From: Parapristionchus giblindavisi
Taxonomy: Eukaryota; Nematoda; Chromadorea; Rhabditida; Diplogasteridae
Reading direction: 5' to 3'
Assembly (NCBI GenBank): GCA_943737045.1
Contig: CALSFV010000008.1
Coordinates: forward strand, 1,116,001 to 1,180,000
Length of the DNA stretch: 64,000 bases
Part shown: piece by piece, positions 34,606-45,668 of the stretch
Position numbering within the stretch: the stretch's first letter is position 1
Layout: each line of letters starts with the position of its first letter
Translations under genes and position numbers: made by a program
Notes under the pieces: model-generated
The model's database searches: none
What the model was told of the DNA's origin: nothing
The model's input: the letters and a program-made list of their open reading frames with translations, nothing else

Positions 34606-37600
34606 CTATACTGCAGCCTTGTCGGGCACCTGCCACGCGCGCTGCAGCAGGTCAAAGTAGCACCGAGTGACCGCTTGAGCCTGAATCAGGGTCATTATTG
34701 ATTGATTATTTTTGTGTATCGAATATTTGCGTATGACCTCTGCAATCATCTAAAGGAATTTAATAGGACAGCAAAATAAGCGTTCATTATTCTCTATAGG
34801 TCGATTAAATAAAGAAATAAGACCTGTTCCGGATCGCCGACTGCCGCAACGAGACTGTTGGCGCGCGCTTTCGCATTGGTGGTACTGCCCGATGACGGCA
34901 GTGGAGGTGGCAGGCAGGGGGCAATCTGAAGTTTATTGGGCCTAAGCTCTCATAATTTGCTTAGATATGTTTTAAAGATTTTCCTTCCTATGCGTCAAGT
35001 TTCAAGTTCAAGTCAAACAGCGTTGGCGAAGATAGATATTGGGGGTGGCTAATTTGCAACCAGTCAAAAATAACACGTTGCCTCGTTCGTTTAGTGTGTC
35101 TTTCCCGGAAGCAGCGGGCTTTCTGGGTAGGCGCTGTGGCCTTTAGTTGAATTATCAGTGGGGGAAACGTGCAGTAGGGATGAGGAGGCTATTGAATTAG
35201 ATGAGAGAGAAACGTTCAGAGGAGTGGAACTAGGCTCTAGTATGGATGAAATATGGTGGACGCCCCTGGTCAACTTGACCATAAATACTGGTAATCAGTG
35301 TTTAACCGAACTAGCTCTTTGTGAGACATTTTTGTGAGTATGCGATATAAGAGTGAGCGATCGTCGTTGGTTGTATAAGTATTTTACCTTGTGCAGTCGG
35401 GAATACAGGAATCGATGGCGCAGCATGAGCAACCAGGGCGTGAGCAAGGCTTGCAGTGAACAGCCCTGAAATATCAGATTTTTGTTTTGGAGCTTTTCTT
35501 GACAACCAGGATAATAATCATGAACCGATTCACTGCTGAAATTAAAATGTCGAATGTGAAACATGAATCGAGTGTGTGGACTTTGATCGTGGACTTTGAT
35601 CATTTAGTTACTGATCTTTGATCTGTGATCTTTGATCTTTTGGCCTTTGGTCGGACTCACATTGCGATACATGGGCGTGGATATGCTCGGTCCGAGTGTG
35701 TGGCTAAGATTGAGATAGAAAGAGATGAAGAAGATGGACGAGAAGAGAACGCCGACCAGCGCAACCGGGATGATGCAGTGCGTCAGGCGTATGGTCTCGG
35801 AGATCTGAAATGATCTTTGATCTTTGATTTTTCAGTTTTCAACTATCCTGAAAATAATTTGACAAGCTTAATCTCTAAATATTTGACCTTTGACCTGGGA
35901 CATGTGATGGATGATCTTACCTGATAACGTGCATTGAGCGGACTCGTCGCGATGGTGCGCTCGTAGTACGCGGCGCTAATGCGGTAGCCAATCACGCAAA
36001 TCTGAACTAGTCGGTTGATTTGTCGTGACACAGTAATCAATCAGGTGTACTGTAAGATATCGATCCAGTCTTGCCTCTTACCGGGAACGTGAGGAATGAG
36101 ATGGCGTTCGTAATGCACGTGGGCGTCCACCAATTGCGAACTGTAATTGGGGGCTGAGTACTGTATTCTCGGGGTTTTGATTGATAACTTACTCATTCGT
36201 ATCTCCCACGTGTACCAGCACGAGTAGATTATCTTAACAAAGCAATATTAGAGAGAAAAAGAGATTAAAGGCACATCGCTAACTAATTTAAAACTCTGCT
36301 AGGGCAATGCTCTCTCGCATTCTTTGTCTACGGGAGATCATTGCCAGATCGGGGAGTTTCAAATTAGCTCGGGGTGTACCTTTAAGACTGCTTTTTGGTC
36401 TCTTCATTTCGAGCACTATTTCTTTGCGCTTTTCCTAGGAGGTAATATTTCATGATATAGAGGAGGTTTGACTTAGGCTACTGACCCCTGGAAATAAGCT
36501 TTAATTAAGTCCATTTGGTCAGCTTTCTGAGTCACGTATTGGTCGCTCGATGAAATGTGGATAGTTTGATTAAAGAGAGCTTCATATCCTGACTTCCTCT
36601 CTGGCGATGGTCCCCGCCCTTGCTCTATCTCATTTTCATTTCCGAATGCACTTGTACCCAGAGGATGTTGACCTAAGAATGGGAAGGAGAAAGCGAGGAC
36701 CAAGTGGAGAAGGAAGCGAAAGAGTCTCTCTCTTTGAGCCAGCCCACTTTCCGGCTGAGGACACAAGGGCTCGATTTCCACTTCCATTTCGAGACCACGT
36801 CTTAATGAGAGAAAAAGTGAAAGGGACTTTGTACTCTAATAATGGGGTGAATTTTTTTGAGATTGAAAACAATTGAATAGAACACGTAAAACTTTTTTAG
36901 CCAAATCTATCGGTATTGAAGACAGATTTGTTCTGAATTTTTAAATATTCTTAGCATGATTGTTTCAAGGAAAGAATTGTTTCTAAAATCGTTGTTGATG
37001 CGTAGAAGAACGTCATGTGTCTATTTGTGACACTCTATGCAGAGTTGATTGTGTGCAAGAATCCGTCTCTCTCTCGAGCTGCTGCGCGAGTGTGGTAAAT
37101 AATATTTAGCGACGAGACTTGAAGAGCCGTTGGTGTTATTCGTAGCAGTTTGTAAGCGGGGGATCGAATTTCTGTGTTTGTTCTTCCTCGCTTTTTTGCC
37201 TGAATAACACTTGAGACCAGTTATGATTAGAGTGTGAGATGCGTGTGGAATGTGTCCACTGTCTGTCTGTATAGTTTGGTCACCATATTCTGGAGACAGT
37301 TTATGGGCAAAGCAATTTCGAAAGCGGTTATGGGGAGGAAAGTAGAGTGAGAGAGCGCACACGGTGAGAGCACACCATGGTGCACCACGCCGTAATTGTT
37401 TGGTATTTTGTCAAATCTTCAATGAGCGCTCGCCCTATGTTGGAGAAATGATGTGATGGGAGGATAATCACGGTCTCTGTTCGCGTTCTTGTAAGGATAG
37501 AACGAAAGTATAAGGAGCGTTTTCGAAGTAACGCACTTATCTAACAGCGCTTCACTATGTCAGAAGTACATGAAATAGAAATAAACTACTCACAATAGCG

Positions 37601-39170
37601 GCTATGAGCGCGACGAAGCACAGAGGCGGCCATCGGGCGGTTCTCATTGTACCGTCTCGATTGGGCGCCCATCGAGACGCCAGAATGGTGGCCAGCCGCT
37701 CGGTCGCCAGCATGCACAGCGAGAGGTTCTCGAGTGAGAAGGCGAACTCGTGCACGATGAGGTAGTTGAGAGCCTTGCCATCTGGAATTTGGGAGATAAT
37801 ACACCAGCTGTGGTTGTTTATTTTAAAATGCAGACGTTTTGTTCTACTACCATAATTATTGGAATGAATCTTGTCCTGCTATTTTTTAGCAGAAAGTTCA
37901 ACAAATGTCCCGAAACACTGAATACTCGCTGACTTTTGGCCGGCCTCGTGCCATCGCTCCATTCGAGACACACGACGATTCCGTGCGTGATCGCGAGCAG
38001 GAAGAAGCCAATGTTGGCGAGAAACAGGAGTGTCCTGGAATCACGGATTTATAATTGTAATAGCTTTTGTCTACTGTATTAAATGCTCCTGATTCTTGAG
38101 TTTTGCACTCAATAGGGAGTGTTATTGTTGATGGCATTCTACTCCTCACTCTGTTCTCTATTTTGCAGAGAACGAAGGAATAGATTAGAAAATTAAACTT
38201 TTTCTTGAATGTCTTTCTCGACCTAATTTCTGATCTCTTGTCTTTATTATGTTAGACTTGATCGTTGTGAGACGTGTTTGAGTCGGGAACATTTCCTTCT
38301 AGACCTTCGGGACATATTTTATTATGTATGAGTTTGCCTTATCCGGCTCATAAATCCATCCATCCGTCGTCCAATTTATGGACTTGTGTTGTTTTTTTTT
38401 ACTACATGCCCTTTTTGTTGACGACGACTCCCTAACGTCTCCGTGCATAATTGCCATAATTTAGGACCCAAATGAAGGGCCGTCATATGGTTTTCCTATT
38501 TTTAGAACATCCTCATGCTTAAGCCACCACTAACTTTGCGAGCCGGGGACAGGGCGCGTCGCTGAGCGTGTAGAACAACACGACGTTGGTCATCGAAGCA
38601 GCGGTGCAAAGCAGAATCTGGAAAGTGAGAGAAAATATGGACTTGAACTTTCCGATTATGTGCCTGAAATGAAATGCAGTCAGCTCCCGGTAAACACGTA
38701 TTCTGACGTTAATTGTTCAGAGTGGGTGTACTACGTGTATTTTTCGCCCATCAATCTCCGAGATGAAATCATGTCTTTATTTTGGTATAGTACGATGGCG
38801 ATGCATTCACAGAACAATGAGAGTGGATTGTGCATGGTGGGGAGCAATAAATCGTTCATAAAATTATGACATGAGGGCTTATTATGTGTCGATCAGACAC
38901 TGTAATTGTCTATGAATGAAATATTGACACGAGTATATAAACACAGTACTATTAGAGATCACGGCTTACCGTACTATTAGAGATCACAGCTAAATCAGTG
39001 GAAATTTAAGCCCAATTCAGTCCTGATTGTCTCACTTTTGCACTTTATTGAACATTATACACACTATTATATGACCACTAGTATACCTGTGGTATGCCGA
39101 GCAAGCTGTGCACGGGCACTGAATCTGCTGTGCCGAAGGAATACTCCACTGCGTTTGCTTGATCCAGCAT
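34606..39170 (-). CDS. Nematode seven-transmembrane chemoreceptor (Sra/Sre-type), copy 1
   Basis: Predicted chemosensory GPCR in the ciliary or plasma membrane of sensory neurons; ligand unknown. Eleven exons join to 344 codons: 39087-39170, 38535-38617, 37934-38034, 37594-37781, 36193-36232, 36082-36140, 35921-36001, 35661-35804, 35388-35465, 34824-34925 and 34606-34680. Hydrophobic segments include [49 protein letters not shown] and [17 protein letters not shown]. Sra-superfamily landmarks are ATERLAT after TM3, [13 protein letters not shown] before TM6, [10 protein letters not shown] and the C-terminal YFDLLQRAW. Exons 5, 6, 7 and 8 have the same lengths as in the paralog at 45669-51298. 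The ATG is preceded by TTCAG and a palindromic 12-mer GGTCAGCTGACC, consistent with trans-splicing. The choice between Sre, Srab and Srb is not settled. The last two exons are the least certain. Confidence 0.85.
36265..36385. mobile_element. Family A TTAA hairpin MITE, chemoreceptor 1 intron
   Basis: TTAAAGGCACATCGC to GGGGTGTACCTTTAA. The arms contain AATTTAAAACTCTG and GTTTCAAATTAGCTC around TTCTTTGTCTACGG. It is one of the best preserved copies. Confidence 0.9.
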
Positions 39171-41822
39171 GGTCAGCTGACCCTGAATCAGGAACATCCA
39201 TAAAGAACAATAAAGAACAAAATTGGGGGACGGACGAAAACACAGAATGCGATTATACACAGTAGAATACAATACGATGTGCTAATCATAATACAATAGA
39301 TTGGTTAAAGGCACTGCCCGAGCTAAATTAAAACTCTCCGATCTTTCAACTCTCTTGCTTTCTTTGTCTACGAGAGAGTGTCGCCAGAAGGAGTGTAAAA
39401 TTAGCTAGCGGTGTACCTTTAACGGTGTTTGCTCTTCTATATTTTCATCTTTGAAATCTGAACGATGATGAGTGGAAGTAACTTGAATAACAGGAACTAA
39501 AATGTGTGGAAGGAATGACGATTACGATATCAGAGCAAAGTAACTGAACGAGTAATTGAAGATGTGATATTAGCATAGTTCTGATTTATGAATCTTTTAC
39601 ATTACTTGGGGGATGCGGAGAAAGCATAGCAAATCTGGGGTTTGATTAGAATACACGGTTAACGTGTGGGAATGAATGTCGGGAGTGTAGTCGACGTAGC
39701 TTGTTATGAAAATAAGATCAAAATCGTAGATCGTCTGATGTGCCGATGTGTTATCTGTGGTAGTAAATAACAAGAAAACGATGAAGCAAAAAGGGGTACC
39801 GCGCATGAATAAACGAAGCGACTACCACCCCTCTGGAGAGTCATAGAGTAGATTCAAGTGTTTGGGTAAACATGGGAGGCCTATGATATCGAGAGAATTG
39901 TGGATGAAGTGGCCGACACAACGACGTCAAGAGTCTATGAAGTAGATGATAATGCGGGAGCTGTGTTTTGGACCATGTACCGCATTTTAGCAGAGTGGCA
40001 CACTACTTTGTCGTCCCTCCTACGACTCTTCATTCCCTTGTCTATCTCTCGTGTGTATGTGTCTTGCCAGCCGAGTTAGAGATCCCATTTATTCCTGCTC
40101 ATCCTTTGAGCGATTGCTTTGTGGCCACTTCCCTCCACTCTTTCTTCTGCTTAGGCCTCTAAAGGGGCTCATTTCAAGACGACTTCAGAGAAAGAGGATG
40201 GATGATGCAGTTCTTTGTGGCTGCTACAACTACTACTGAATAGAGTGAGCTAAAGTTAGCCTGTGGATGGACATGGAGGAAATGAGATGCGACGGATGGA
40301 GAGGGACAGAAAGGGGCGGGGCCTTGGAGTGACGTCGGCTGGAGTGGACATTCACTTTTCGACGCGGACTGGTGAGGGCCAGAACGACCGCTCAGCATGA
40401 ATCTAGAAAACTATACTAGTCTGCATTGATCTCTGTTCGGCTGGCCAATGACACAATGGTGTGGAAGACTATGTGAGACTGCAGTGTTTGTGAGGCCTAC
40501 TGCGGTAGAGGAATAGACAAAAGATTGGTGCAAAAGTGATCCGTGAATTGAGACGCTAATTTGCAAATGTACGGGGAGCTGGAATTGAGTTTTGCTGTGA
40601 AATTTTTGGAAGCAATAATAGATGATTTGGACGAAGAAGTAATATTGCAAAGTGTTTTCTGGAAGAACTTCATGCATATAAAATGGGTGAAAAGCGTTAT
40701 TCGATGAGTGGTCAGTGGTCAAAGCTGACAAATGATAGAGGACTGCAAAAAATCTGGATCAGAAAACCAACAAACAGAAGAGAGAATAATAAGTGAATTA
40801 GATGTTAAGAGCAAGTGGTCATTGATTCACTTAATACGTCTATAAATATATCTGAAAACAAAGACCAGATGAGAATGTGCAGTAATGTGCTGTGTTCAAT
40901 AGGAAATAGAGGAAACGAAGAGCCCACTTTTTACACACACTTTTCTGATTCTTTTTGTGGCTTCTGAACACCATATTACTGCGATTAGCGAGCGGGGCGG
41001 AAGATGTTTTTAATCAAGCGAAGCAAATAAATAAATGGCTTTCGGCCTCCGCTTTCCCCGATTTGCCAGAGTGGTTGTTTTGGTGGTAATTAGCGTTTGT
41101 TTACCCACACACGTGGGGAGGAGTGGGGGTTCCCATGAAGGAAGAGGGGAAGGAAGAGACAACATGTTTTGTAGTGGTCCTAGTCGTTTTGCGGATGTAT
41201 GGATGGAATGTGAAATGAGGGAGGGCCTTTCTGACTGTGGCAGTAGGAGATTTCTTTTCTTCTCTTGTAAAGGCACATAAATTATCTCTGGAAAGAATCT
41301 GCCAGCGTAAGCTATTTTGAATTTGGCCTTTGAGCGTAAGAGGAATGAAGGGCGGCTATAGGAGTTGTTGTTCCAGACCGTATAATCTAATTGAATTGAG
41401 CTCAAGGGGGTGGAGTAAGGTTGACTGAGTCGTCTTTGACTCGCTCTCAGCGACCAAACATCCAGAAGGGTATATTTATTTTTGACTGGACAATTTCTTT
41501 GGTCATCTTGTTGTCAGCTGAAGCACAAGTGGCTAACAAAATCATGTATTTAGGGCATTTGCTTTCTTATTAGACTAAGCAAAAAGTTTTGCTCGATTTG
41601 GGTGGCAAAGTTCATCTGCCTCTTTCTCGCACACTTGGTATTCCCAGTTTTCCATATATTTATACTGCATATTGGGCCCGTGCTATTACAATGCAGTTCT
41701 CTCTAATCGTCCAGACGAGAGAGTCGCACAATTTCCTTCCCGACCTGATTCACATTCGAAAAGCCATAGCTAACTGATACCTATTTCTTTCAGATACTAC
41801 CGTAACCTCTGCGCAATCAGAC
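39171..41822. other. Spacer upstream of chemoreceptor 1 and uL23m
   Basis: Divergent 5' region of 2.65 kb. It contains one family A MITE (39305-39422). I found no exon with coherent splice sites. Open frames here lack ATG starts or coding codon bias. A TTCTTTCAG acceptor at 41785-41793 lies 30 bp before the uL23m ATG. Confidence 0.45.
39305..39422. mobile_element. Family A TTAA hairpin MITE, intergenic
   Basis: TTAAAGGCACTGCCCGAGC to GCGGTGTACCTTTAA, with the core TTCTTTGTCTACGAGAGAG. Confidence 0.88.
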
Positions 41823-43989
41823 ATGGCCGCCTCTCGTCTGACTCGATTGTGGCAGCCGGGAGCGCCCCAGACTCGCGTCTTCCTCCCCGACTTTTGGATG
41901 GCCGCCGTGGAGACGCCGGCGCAGGGAAGGTGGATTTATTGATTGGTTAATCAGTTTATTGATCGGTATATTGCAGATACCGCCTGCCCACCAACTGCGT
42001 CAAGTTCGAGGTTGATCCGAGGTGAGTACGCTAGTACGGTAGTTAATGCGGATTACTGTAGCCGTACTGTATTTTATGTGAAGTATAAGCATCGTTCTCA
42101 TATTTTTTTCCCTTTCAGAATGTCCAAGCATGACGTGCGGGAGTACCTTGAGAAGGTGTACGGGGCACCGGTGCGCAGTGTCCGAACTGAGGTACGGTAG
42201 TGATGTCACTAGGTCGCATGAGAACCTACTGGATGTGAACTATTTGCATACTTGGTCTATTCATTAACGCTTGTCTCTCATATGCAAATAGTGCCCATCT
42301 AGGTTCTCGCCCAACCTATTGTAGTAGTGATACATAGCGTCAAGTGAAACGTACCGTTCGATGTATTATATGGAGTGTGGAGTGTGGTGTGGAGTACTTC
42401 GAAGACGCATTGCTTGAAATCAGTAGTCCTTGAGAAGGCGCAGATTCTTGTTTCACCCCATCAATTAGGATCAGGGTTGTATACCAATGACAATTTTGTG
42501 ATCACAACTGTAGACAGAATTGTAATGCTCACTCGCTTAAAAAACGATATTCAGGTTCAAATGGGCGAGATCCTGTGGAATACGCCGCGCGATCTGCAGT
42601 ACAGGAAGGCGATGTGGAAGGAGGATGACAAGAAATACGCGTACGTGTTCATGGTACGGTAATGTCATGTTATTGATTATTTTATTTATCTATTACTACA
42701 TATTTATGCAAATGCCTTGAAAATATGAACAAACGGAACAAAATAATGCGATTTTAAGTACTGCTGCCCTTTCCTCTTTCGTATTTTTGTGAACAGAGAA
42801 CAAGAAGATGTTACAATTAGAGTTAGCTATGAGAAAAATTTAAAGATAGGGAATTCGATTATGCCTAGCGAGGAATGCTTTAGCAGGCTTACCCATCGTT
42901 TCCGGTATTTCATCAAGTGGATGATGTGTTACTCTGATCGTCAACTCTGCAAATATTTCTCACTTTAAAATTATAACTGATGCACGATGCGTTATTTCAC
43001 ATTTGATTGAGCGATGTAGTGAATCGTTTTGTTATTTCTTTATTCGATATGCCGCATCAGTGCCCATCATTGTTGATAAGCGCTTGGTAGCATCATCTCA
43101 TGCAGGCCGGTCCAGTGTCTAGGACCAGGGCCGAAACACTGGATCGTTTTAGCTTATTCATAGTTTTTTTTTCCTTAAAAACTCTAACCCAACCCATTTT
43201 TAGTCTTTCTTTTTCTTTATAATAGTATCAAAGAGTCGCGATTTTTCATTCCCCTAAACTATTTTTGATTGAACGTTTAACTGCGTCTATTTTATGGTTA
43301 GCAAAGTCAATAGTGTCAATATATATATCACTAATAAGATTTTGGCTCAAATCCGTTCACTCTAGCCTTACCATTAGGCCTTTGAATCTCCTGGTCCTAC
43401 CCCTCCAATGAAATATAAAGCGCGCGAACAAGAACCCCGGTCAGAGAGAGATAGACAAGAGAGAGAGAGAGTAGAGAGTGCGTTCTAGTGCGAGTGCTAG
43501 AGAGAGATACACAAGGCCCTCACTACCTCTCCTCTCTCGTCAGCAGCGTGGCGCAGTGGAAGCGTGCTGGGCCCATAACCCAGAGGTCGGTGGATCGAAA
43601 CCACTCGCTGCTATGTTCTTTTGCTGATTTTTCCGGAGTGTCTTGAGCATAGAGTTACTCAAAAATAGTATATTTTCGACATTTAAAATGATTTTTGTTG
43701 TATTTTCAGGCCAACGGCTACGAGTTCAAGTGGCCTCTCATGTTCTCTGATAATGAAGAGGTATTATATTTTTCTTAAAAAGTATTAATTAATAGTGATG
43801 CGTAAGCTATCAAGGAAACAGAAAAATTCAGGGAATATTGATTGATTATTTTCTTTTAATTAATTAATTAATTAATTAATTGATTAGGCTCGCGAACTCG
43901 AGAAACACCAGGAGCAAGTGGCGAAGATGAACGAGAACTCGGCCTTTGCCAACTCGGACAGAGCCGGAGTCGGTAATCTGCTGTCGTAG
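41823..43989 (+). CDS. mrpl-23: Mitochondrial large ribosomal subunit protein uL23m
   Basis: Structural protein of the mitochondrial 39S subunit, near the polypeptide exit tunnel. Six exons join to 158 codons: 41823-41929, 41977-42021, 42119-42191, 42555-42653, 43710-43760 and 43888-43989. The protein runs MAASRLTRLWQPGAPQTRVF, FLPDFWMAAVETP, LPTNCVKFEVDPRMSKHDVR, LEKVYGAPVRSVRTEVQMG, then RKAMWKEDDKKYAYVFM, and ends in a charged tail GVGNLLS. These blocks match metazoan MRPL23, and the length fits. The N-terminus is basic, as expected for mitochondrial import. A TTTCAG acceptor 30 bp upstream is a candidate trans-splice site. Introns 3 and 4 have the GTACGGTA donor. Intron 4 contains an initiator tRNA gene on the same strand. 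Confidence 0.95.
42220..42308. repeat. Hairpin repeat in mrpl-23 intron 3
   Basis: GAGAACCTACTGGATG and CATCTAGGTTCTC form the outer arms, with inner arms CTATTTGCATA and TATGCAAATAG. The loop is about 28 bases. MITE-like, but no other copy was seen in the window. Confidence 0.65.
43104..43150 (+). repeat. Short dispersed repeat, copy 1
   Basis: GGCCGGTCCAGTGTCTAGGA continuing to CACTGGATCGTTTTAG is almost identical to 47203-47250. It contains the inverted words CCAGTGT and ACACTGG. A weaker match lies near 18090. Its origin is unknown. Confidence 0.65.
43542..43613 (+). tRNA. Initiator tRNA-Met (CAT)
   Basis: A 72-base cloverleaf. The acceptor stem starts AGCAGCG and ends CGCTGCT plus A, giving the A1-T72 pair typical of eukaryotic initiators. 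The D arm has GGCGCAGTGG (box A). The anticodon stem CTGGG/CCCAG encloses the loop CCCATAA, so the anticodon is CAT, with C at position 33. The T arm GGTGGATCGAAACCAC has A54-type initiator features. It is nearly identical to animal initiator tRNAs. T-rich sequence from 43618 can serve as the Pol III terminator. It lies inside an mrpl-23 intron on the same strand. Confidence 0.95.
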
Positions 43990-45668
43990 ACTACGGTAGC
44001 CATGGGATACGGTAACCGATCGATTGGATACTGTATCTGTTCATTACTGTAATGACGCTGACCTGCTGGTACTGTAGTCTAGTGATCGATATCTTTAGTA
44101 GATCATTTTGTTGTCCATATTTTTAGTTGTTGATCCATTGAACACTTCCTTCCTTTATCGTTTGGATTACGGTAGCTATCTGACTACCGTAATCTTTCGC
44201 AATCTTTTCCCTTATCCGATATAATCTCTCAGTCTGACTTTTGATCTTCGTCGCACAAAAATATCCAATACAATTGTAATAGCTAGATAGGATTGTTGTT
44301 TGTTTGTTTGTAGTTTTGTTTCGTCGATAAATTAATAAGTGTGTGGTGCATTTAATTTGGTGAAGTTTGGAAAAAGAATGGACTCAATCTAACGGAATAT
44401 ATCAGAGTAACCTTCAATACGCGAAATTCTTCAATTTGAAAAAAATTGTGAACGCAGTTTTGAAGTAACATGAATTTTGAATTTTTGCTCTTCTACCTTT
44501 CTTGGAAACATCATGCGGGGGCTATGATAATAGAAGATGTACATTTTAGACTAGTGATATTTCTAATCATTTATTATTATTATTATTTTTATTACTCTTA
44601 TATTATGTAGTTCATCAAGATTAATTCAACATTCGCAAAGTAAATATATCATGATATTTACGTTTTACTATTATATTTCCTAATAACGCATATTCCCATG
44701 TTTGCTCCTTTAGTACGCATTTTTGAAAGAATTGATTAATACATATTATATTTATTCGAATGAAGTCAGGCGTACTAAAATCAAAGAATTCTTTGAGATA
44801 GTCCTTGAACTTTTCATGTTCCACGAATTCTGTCTACGGCATTTTTTAAACCATTACTAACTTATCATTTTTCACTTATTTTCGTCCACAATTGAACTTG
44901 TATTATTATTATTTTACACAGCGTTTCGAGAGCGGAATTTAGCGAGGCGACGAGAGAAAAAGAGAGACAAAGAGAGGCGAGAGAGACTGCAGACAGTTAG
45001 AGACACGCGACGCGACACGCGACGCTTGCAAGGGCGCGGAGGAGAGAGACTCCGCCCCCTCAGTTGATGTGCATTATTGGCATCTTGCCAAAAATTCTAT
45101 GTCCGCTCTCCCCACAGGGCTGAAACGCTGTGTTTTAGTTATCATTGTATCGTCTTATCTTCTAGAATAGTCTAATCTGAGTCAGCCTCATACTATGTCG
45201 ACTTCGTAGTATGATAATGTTAATCTCTCTTCCATATAATCCTTCTCGCACCATAGTTAGTCGAAGGACCTGAAGTTTATTCCACGTTTACTTCCACCTT
45301 GCACGTATATTTTATTAATAATAATTTAATTATATTAAGTATATTCTATAATAAGAATAGTCGAACTCGAACAGTGGCCTACCATAGAGCAACATTATCT
45401 AAAACTGTCTAACAATGAAATAATTTTTTTCTATGATAAAAATAATATCACAATCATTATGACTGGCCTAGCAGTGATCTCCCGCATGACTTCGTGTACC
45501 TTGAATGAAGGGATGTCACGCAAATTTATTCGCATATTACTTTTGCATTCTTTTTTTTTGCATTTTTTCGGTCATATTTCGCATTATTTCTTCTTTCTCC
45601 GCCATAGATATTTCAAGAAGATACCCTTTTCATAGAAACAAATATAAAGATCAAAGATCATTTCGAGA
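43990..45668. other. Spacer between uL23m and chemoreceptor 2
   Basis: No supported exon. A GA-rich block (about 44950-45055, GAGAGAAAAAGAGAG words with ACGCGACGCG) and a half-copy of the CTAGCAGTG repeat (45463-45510) are present. An undetected first exon of chemoreceptor 2 could lie here. Confidence 0.45.

Noticed and set aside
41010..41405. 131-codon minus-strand frame
   Set aside because: It has no ATG start, no splice context and no recognisable domain, in a region otherwise lacking exons.
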